Origin: Hormiphora californensis
Taxonomy: Eukaryota; Ctenophora; Tentaculata; Cydippida; Pleurobrachiidae
Length of the DNA: 64,000 nt
Assembly (NCBI GenBank): GCA_020137815.1
Contig: CM035353.1
Location: 8,339,298 to 8,403,297, forward strand
Direction of reading: 5' to 3'
Positions 45,327 through 64,000 of this stretch are shown one piece after another (the first letter of the stretch is position 1; the number at the start of each line of letters is the position of its first letter). The notes under the pieces were generated by a model. It searched no databases. It had not been told where the DNA came from and worked only from the letters and a program-made list of their open reading frames with translations. The translations under genes were made by a program, and so were the position numbers.

Positions 45327-45980
45327 TCAAGCGTCCCTTGGTGCTTCTAGCACCCTCTTTCCACGGATTATGTAGTGAGTTCCAGGGGACCGCTTTATTT
45401 TCTCCCTCAGCTCAACTACCAGCTGCTTCCGTTCTTTCCGTTCTTCCTCTGTTCTATCGGGAGAAATAAAAACTTTTTCGAACTTATCAGTCCCTTTTAA
45501 CAGGCATTTCTTTGACAGGATCGATATTTGAGCTTCTCTGCTCCTCAGCACAACTTTCACAGGTCTTGCAAATGAGGCCTGCTTTCCCAAGCGCTCCACA
45601 GATTTCATTTTCGGAGCCTCTTCAAGCTCAGTAAAAAGATACTTTAGTTGAGTTTCAAGCTCATCACTCTCTTCTAGGCCATGGATGATGATGTTACACC
45701 CACGGTCCTCCGAAGCTGCAACGATAGCCGACTGTATCTTCTTTAGAGCCAGGGCAGTGGCACATTCTTTCTCCAGAACAGATGCAAAACTCTTCAATTC
45801 ATGCTGTGCCGTTGTCTGAACAGCGGTGATTTCAGTTTCTCTCTTTTCGAGTAACTGTCTCTGCATTTTTAGCAGCTCCTCCTGTGCAGCTACCAGATCT
45901 CTCTGGGTTTTTATTAGCTCTTCGCTTCGTGTTTTGAGCTCCTTCTCCAGCTGGTTTATCTTCAAGGTTTCGTAACCCAA
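45327..45980 (-). pseudogene. Non-LTR retrotransposon ORF1-like protein (coiled coil plus RRM-like)
   Basis: A 217-residue frame. The N-terminal ~90 residues are a heptad-rich coiled coil (ELIKTQRDLVAAQEELLKMQ). A CNIIIHGLEESDELE segment, SVERLGKQASFARPVKVVL and FISPDRTEEERKERKQLV follow, the pattern of transposon ORF1/RRM proteins. The start is uncertain because the frame may have been contiguous with 46354-46581 before another fragment (46076-46363) intervened. Probably inactive. Confidence 0.7.
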
Positions 45981-46075
45981 ATCTTCAAATCTTCAAAATA
46001 ATTTGACTGGTCATGTCGAGACATCCACATTATAAACAAACGTTTCAGCCTCTCTGAACTCATTCGGTTTTTCAA

Positions 46076-46363
46076 CTAGAAGTCCGTGCCCCGCCTCAGG
46101 GCATAGTCCAACAAGGAGTTTCCATGAACACACGAGTACCCCCTGGTCGGTGGTCTATCAGCAATGCCCCTGAGGTACCCTCCCAGTACAACCTTGAGTT
46201 CATCGATATTCCCGGCGTCCTTGACACATTTAGGAAGAGTGTTCCATAGTTTCGCCCCAAGAACCGAAAATGAGTTTTCAAACACTGTTAACAACTGTTC
46301 TGAAACTGGGAAGGTATGTTCCATAAGAATACGGCATGCCTCCTCTACAAGGTCTAAAAGCAC
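46076..46363 (-). pseudogene. 3' end of a non-LTR reverse transcriptase ORF
   Basis: Contains FSVLGAKLWNTLPKCVKDAG then DELKVVLGGYLRG, the usual C-terminal tail of LINE RT proteins found after the catalytic domain, and GYSCVHGNSLLDYALRRGTD before the stop. No catalytic domain is present. It lies between two ORF1-like pieces, so it is probably a nested insertion. Confidence 0.7.
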
Positions 46364-46870
46364 TGGCTTGTTCCTGGAACTTTCAGATCATTCCATACAT
46401 CCTCTGCATGTTGTCCGTACTGCACTAGGCGCGGGTCAACTTCACCGAACCCACCGGTTAGGGTTAATATCTCTTTTACCCACTCCACCGTTTGTTCTTG
46501 ACAGTATCGAATATCTTCCTCTTCAACGTCTGTTTCCCGCAGGTAGATCCGTATATCCATTTCATCGTCGGAGCTTGTCATTTTCTTGCTGCCCTCCTGG
46601 GCTCTTACATAGACATTTGCTGAAACTCAAATTAATTTGTTTAAAGTAGTGTTGAAAAGTTTTAGGACTTAGCCTACTAATAACTAAATCCTGAGTGCTG
46701 ACTTGGTAATGCCAAGTACACAACCCACTAGTAGGGACCTCAGGGGTGAAACGGTGCAGAGCAGCCACTAGACAAGGTGAGGTGTGAATCAAGTCATCAT
46801 ATGGTCCCTGTGTGGGTTGGCATATGCTACAGAAACGGGATAGGGTAGCGCTTTTCAAAGCGTTTTTCAA
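46354..46870 (-). pseudogene. Non-LTR ORF1 N-terminal remnants
   Basis: Two adjoining frames. 46870-46562 contains LSRFCSICQPTQGPYDDLIH, a Cys/His cluster reminiscent of a PHD or zinc-ribbon of element ORF1 proteins. 46581-46354 encodes acidic MTSSDDEMDIRIYLRETDVE. A 37-bp stretch (46626-46662) recurs exactly in the loop of the fold-back at 50228-50490, supporting a repetitive origin. Confidence 0.5.
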
Positions 46871-47603
46871 AGTGCTGACACTTTCAACACACTGATTTTA
46901 ATTTGAAGGATTTCGTATCGCTCGCACAGCTCATAAATGGCACGCGCAAATTAAGAGCCGCGCGATACTGCTCTTCCTTAGTTAAAGTAACGATCTTACT
47001 TTGCGCGGATCCTCTGTTGCAGAGCAAATTGAAATTGCGCCGCGCATAAAATTTAATGAAACTTCCGTTTTACTTAAAAATGTGATTTGGTTCTGGCAAG
47101 CTCTTGGCAACGCAGTGCACTGCAGTGAGCGTGTCCAGCTTCCTACAGAGTGCAGGGTATTTAGTCCAAAGCAAGCTGCCATACCAACCGGTCACGACCC
47201 GTCGACTCAAGTGTCGAGTCAAAGATATCAACCTCTGGCAAGGGGACTCTTGAATAAAAGCCAGAGGCTGACCATTACTTAATTGATTACCATTACTGAT
47301 TGATTACATAGACAAGTTACGTCTCTACTTCTAGAGTCTAAAGTAGAGGCGTAAGGCACCATTAAATTGTGTGCACACACAAAAAGCAAGTGGTTAAAAT
47401 GAAATACGGTTGCATTGATGACCCAAAAAAATATTGACTCGTTCTCAGTCTGTCGACTGTCGTTTCTCACAGACAGACGTTTAAGCGTAAGCGCGAGCGA
47501 ACGACAGACTGCGTAACGTTGCCACCCTTCCCCCAGTTAAACTTGGCAAAAGCGAATTTTGTTGTGGCGTAGTCGGTGTGTGCTGACCCTATGTTTGTTG
47601 TTA
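46871..47603. other. No gene recognised
   Basis: Mixed sequence with gcgcgc-rich patches (46925-47045), a short inverted agaggcgt/acgtctct region near 47318-47350, and the 5' flank of the next fold-back. Only short spurious frames are seen. Confidence 0.6.
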
Positions 47604-47893
47604 GGGGAAACTCTAACTGAATGGCATCCCATTAATGGGATCCCATCAACAGTAAAACTCTAACTGATAATGGACCACAGTGATGGTTCTTTCTCTGTAT
47701 TCTCTCTGTGTGCGCGCCCGTGCCCGGGCATGCCCTATAGTTCTTTCTCTGTATTCTCTCTGTAGGCAGTGCATAGATGTACTGCCTACAGAGAGAATAC
47801 AGAGAAAGAACCATCACTGTGGTCCATTATCAGTTAGAGTTTTACTGTTGATGGGATGCCATTAATGGGATGCCATTCAGTTAGAGTTTCCCC
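47604..47893. mobile_element. 290-bp fold-back MITE with TTA target duplication
   Basis: Termini ggggaaactctaactgaatg and complement, flanked by TTA (47601-47603 and 47894-47896). Arms are about 107 bp; the centre carries a second copy of part of the arm and a gtgcgcgcccgtgcccgggc stretch. It has the same 3-bp duplication type and GGGGAA start as the element at 41056-42046, so it probably belongs to the same Harbinger-like superfamily. Confidence 0.85.
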
Positions 47894-47896
47894 TTA

Positions 47897-48256
47897 CACG
47901 TCTAGCCTCACCCTCTACATTCTTTATCTGTACGTGATTCTGCTAAGCTCTTGCGTGATACAATGCAATAGTACCACTTCGGCCGCTGTGGCACATCACT
48001 GCTCCTGAATTCGTAAACTAAGCTCTCTCCCTAACGGTCGTGGGCTAAGTAAACCTCTATCACTCCCTAACGGTCGTGCCAGAGGTACCTACTCTAAAAA
48101 CACTTCCTTCGGTCGAATTTTTAGAATAACGAATTCTGTTCGCCCTACGGGCTCACGAGATACTGCGCCCTCGGTGGATTAAGTGATGATAAACCACGCT
48201 TTCGCGTGGTACTATCTTCCATAATAAAAAATGAACCGGTAATTATGACTGGTTAC
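47897..48256. other. Short repeat-bearing spacer
   Basis: Contains two direct copies of ctccctaacggtcgtg (about 48027 and 48064) and a ccacgctttcgcgtgg hairpin near 48195. No gene. Confidence 0.55.
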
Positions 48257-48258
48257 TA

Positions 48259-49075
48259 GGGTGTGCTAAGTGAAAATTTTGTCGACTTGGCCAATAGTTT
48301 AAGGGTAGATATGAAACTATGGGCAATTGTCTACTACATCCTGAAATCGGAATTGGGGTAGTGTATGTCAATTACGTGGGCCAGGCGATTAAAAAAGTTT
48401 ACTTTTTTACCGAAAAAAGGAAAATATTTGTGTTTTACACCAGTGTTTGGCATGTTCTTGATATCAACTTTTTATGGTCAGGGTCGTGTTCAGCGGTTTG
48501 ATACCGATCAGAATGGATGTGTATCATGAAAGTTAGCCAAAGCTCATTTTTGACCTGAACATGTTCATTTTGGACCGAAAATGTTCATTTTTGACTAAAA
48601 ATGTTCATTTTGGTCATTTTCTTCAATTTTGAGAGCTTTTTCATGAACGGGATCGTGTTCAGCAGGTCAAAATTAGTCGGTTACAACCGGAATTTGCTTT
48701 CCGACAAATAAAATCTCAAAAAGTTAAAATTCGTCTCCACTAATACTGCAAAGTAGGAAAATGTGCAAGAAAAAAAGATGAAAAAAAAATTTTTTTCATT
48801 ATAAAATGGAGTTCTGAAGGTGCATACTGGAAATAATGGTTGTACTGGTTCTCATGAGGCGATTCATATGTGTGGTTTTTTCGAAATAACGCCCCAAAAA
48901 ACATTTTTTGATATGAATATGCCCATATATGGGCATACATCGGCCCACGTAATTGGGCCAGGGTAGGACTAAAATTTTTTTACCAAATGTTTTAGAATGA
49001 TAGTAGGAACTCATTCTAGGGGTAAACTTTGTGAAAATTGGATTTGATTTATGAGTTGGGAAAAATAGCACACCC
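48259..49075. mobile_element. ~820-bp MITE with 10-bp terminal inverted repeats
   Basis: Ends GGGTGTGCTA and TAGCACACCC, flanked by TA on both sides (48257-48258, 49076-49077), as for Tc1/mariner relatives. An internal inverted caattacgtgggcc pair (48369 and about 48942) extends the symmetry, and atgttcattttgg-type tandem motifs lie at 48560-48620. No transposase. Confidence 0.78.
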
Positions 49076-49077
49076 TA

Positions 49078-49168
49078 AAAAACAAATTGAACGGATAACC
49101 ACTAACCACTGGTTAGTAACCAGTGGTTACTAACCAGTGGTTAGTGGTTATCCGTTCAATTTGTTTTT
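49078..49168. repeat. Near-perfect 91-bp palindrome
   Basis: Two exact 45-bp arms around a single central base at 49123; the inner part repeats aaccactggttagtaacca. It immediately abuts the TA duplication of the MITE at 48259-49075. Confidence 0.92.
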
Positions 49169-49969
49169 GTCAACTTTTATCTTCCTTTCTTTCACTTTTA
49201 TCTATCCTTTTATCTCTCTTTTTTTTCTCTCTCTCCCTGTTTTAATCGGTGGAGACTTTTTCTCTGCCTCGGCCACCCAGCATAGACCGCATTCACACGC
49301 AAAGCTTGTAGGGTATACTCTGACACCTTTCCGTTATCCCTCAGCTGTAGACTTTGTGCAGGGTGTCATGTGATCATGATCATGTTGTTCCTTGTATAAC
49401 AGTATAGTAATTAAGGGTCATATTGAAATGAGTCAGTTGAGTAGCATGATTCAGGGGTGTGTGTGTTTGCCGTGTGCTGCTTGCACCAGCTTGTATAGCT
49501 GTCAGCCTTGATAACATATCCTTTTGCTTTGTGTGACTCTGATAAACTCTCTTGATACATACATTTGATATTTGTAGCATTGTTCTTAGATATCAGCAGT
49601 GTGTTGTTTTATGAATATTTTATTTCGGGGAGTGCAAAACAGAGTCTAGCTAGGCAAATTTGTACATTGTCGCCAAGTTCCACTTGGTGTTATTTGAGGA
49701 AACTCAGAAATTTTCCACACAATTCAATTGATCTTTTCGTCTTCTATTTTTCTAACATAGATCACTTCTCCTAAGGCCTCTGCAGTTTCGTGTCGATGTA
49801 GGGCAAGAGATGTGCCTAGGAAATGTACCTAAAGTCCCTTTTAATCGGTAGGTCACATATTGTACCCATACTATGCATATTGCATAGTCCGAAGACTTTA
49901 ATCTTAATGATTTTGGTAGAATTGCTGTCAAATCATTCTTAATTTGGCTTAATCAGTAGAAGATCCATA
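49169..49969. other. Upstream region of the EGF-rich gene
   Basis: Pyrimidine-rich at 49180-49245 and otherwise AT-rich. It may hold the promoter or 5' exons of the multidomain gene. No clear TATA box or further exon is identified. Confidence 0.45.

Positions 49970-64000
<14,031 letters not shown>

Overview
This is a nuclear, intron-rich, gene-dense metazoan genome window. Introns are short with GT-AG borders, all genes are eukaryotic, and several ciliary proteins are present. I see no operons, CRISPR arrays, rRNA or tRNA genes. A small secreted beta/gamma-crystallin, an EGF-rich matrix-type gene, very short introns and many fold-back MITEs suggest an early-branching animal. A sponge is my best guess (inference, perhaps 60%).

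Layout. (1) About 0-28.1 kb, minus strand: three consecutive ciliary genes in the same orientation. They are a DNHD1-like divergent dynein heavy chain (about 41 exons, running off the left edge), CFAP74 (coiled coil plus MSP/ASH-type domains) and an intronless TTLL10-like glycylase. An intronless GPCR lies antisense in a 3.4-kb dynein intron, and a 5'-truncated LINE with target-site duplications lies in another. A small secreted crystallin gene sits between the dynein and CFAP74, inside a segmental duplication that left pseudo-exons of both neighbours. (2) 29.3-35.1 kb, plus strand: a two-exon gene for an 85-residue membrane protein, then the 11-exon RNA helicase DDX39B/UAP56 only 182 bp downstream. 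(3) 35.9-44.5 kb, minus strand: an unrecognised nuclear-type gene (C2HC finger, large middle region, coiled-coil tail) with one apparent frame break, then a complete cathepsin D-like aspartic protease. A 1-kb fold-back element separates them. (4) 44.5-50.5 kb: a transposon graveyard with non-LTR remnants, four fold-back or MITE elements, a perfect 91-bp palindrome, and an inverted pair carrying hammerhead-ribozyme-like cores. (5) 50-64 kb, plus strand: one large secreted or adhesion gene. Its order is a malectin-like N-terminal domain, EGFs, three copies of an unrecognised ~60-residue beta-rich repeat, more EGFs, a VWC-like module and another EGF. It continues off the right edge. Two secreted-protein genes sit antisense in its introns: a sushi protein and a catalytically degenerate SDR.

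How the genes relate. DNHD1-like, CFAP74 and TTLL10 all belong to the axoneme or to tubulin modification, and the TTLL10-CFAP74 linkage also exists on human 1p36.33. The 50-64 kb cluster is extracellular. Gene models were assembled by hand from splice signals and reading-frame phase. Exon limits are therefore good to a few bases where given and approximate where stated.
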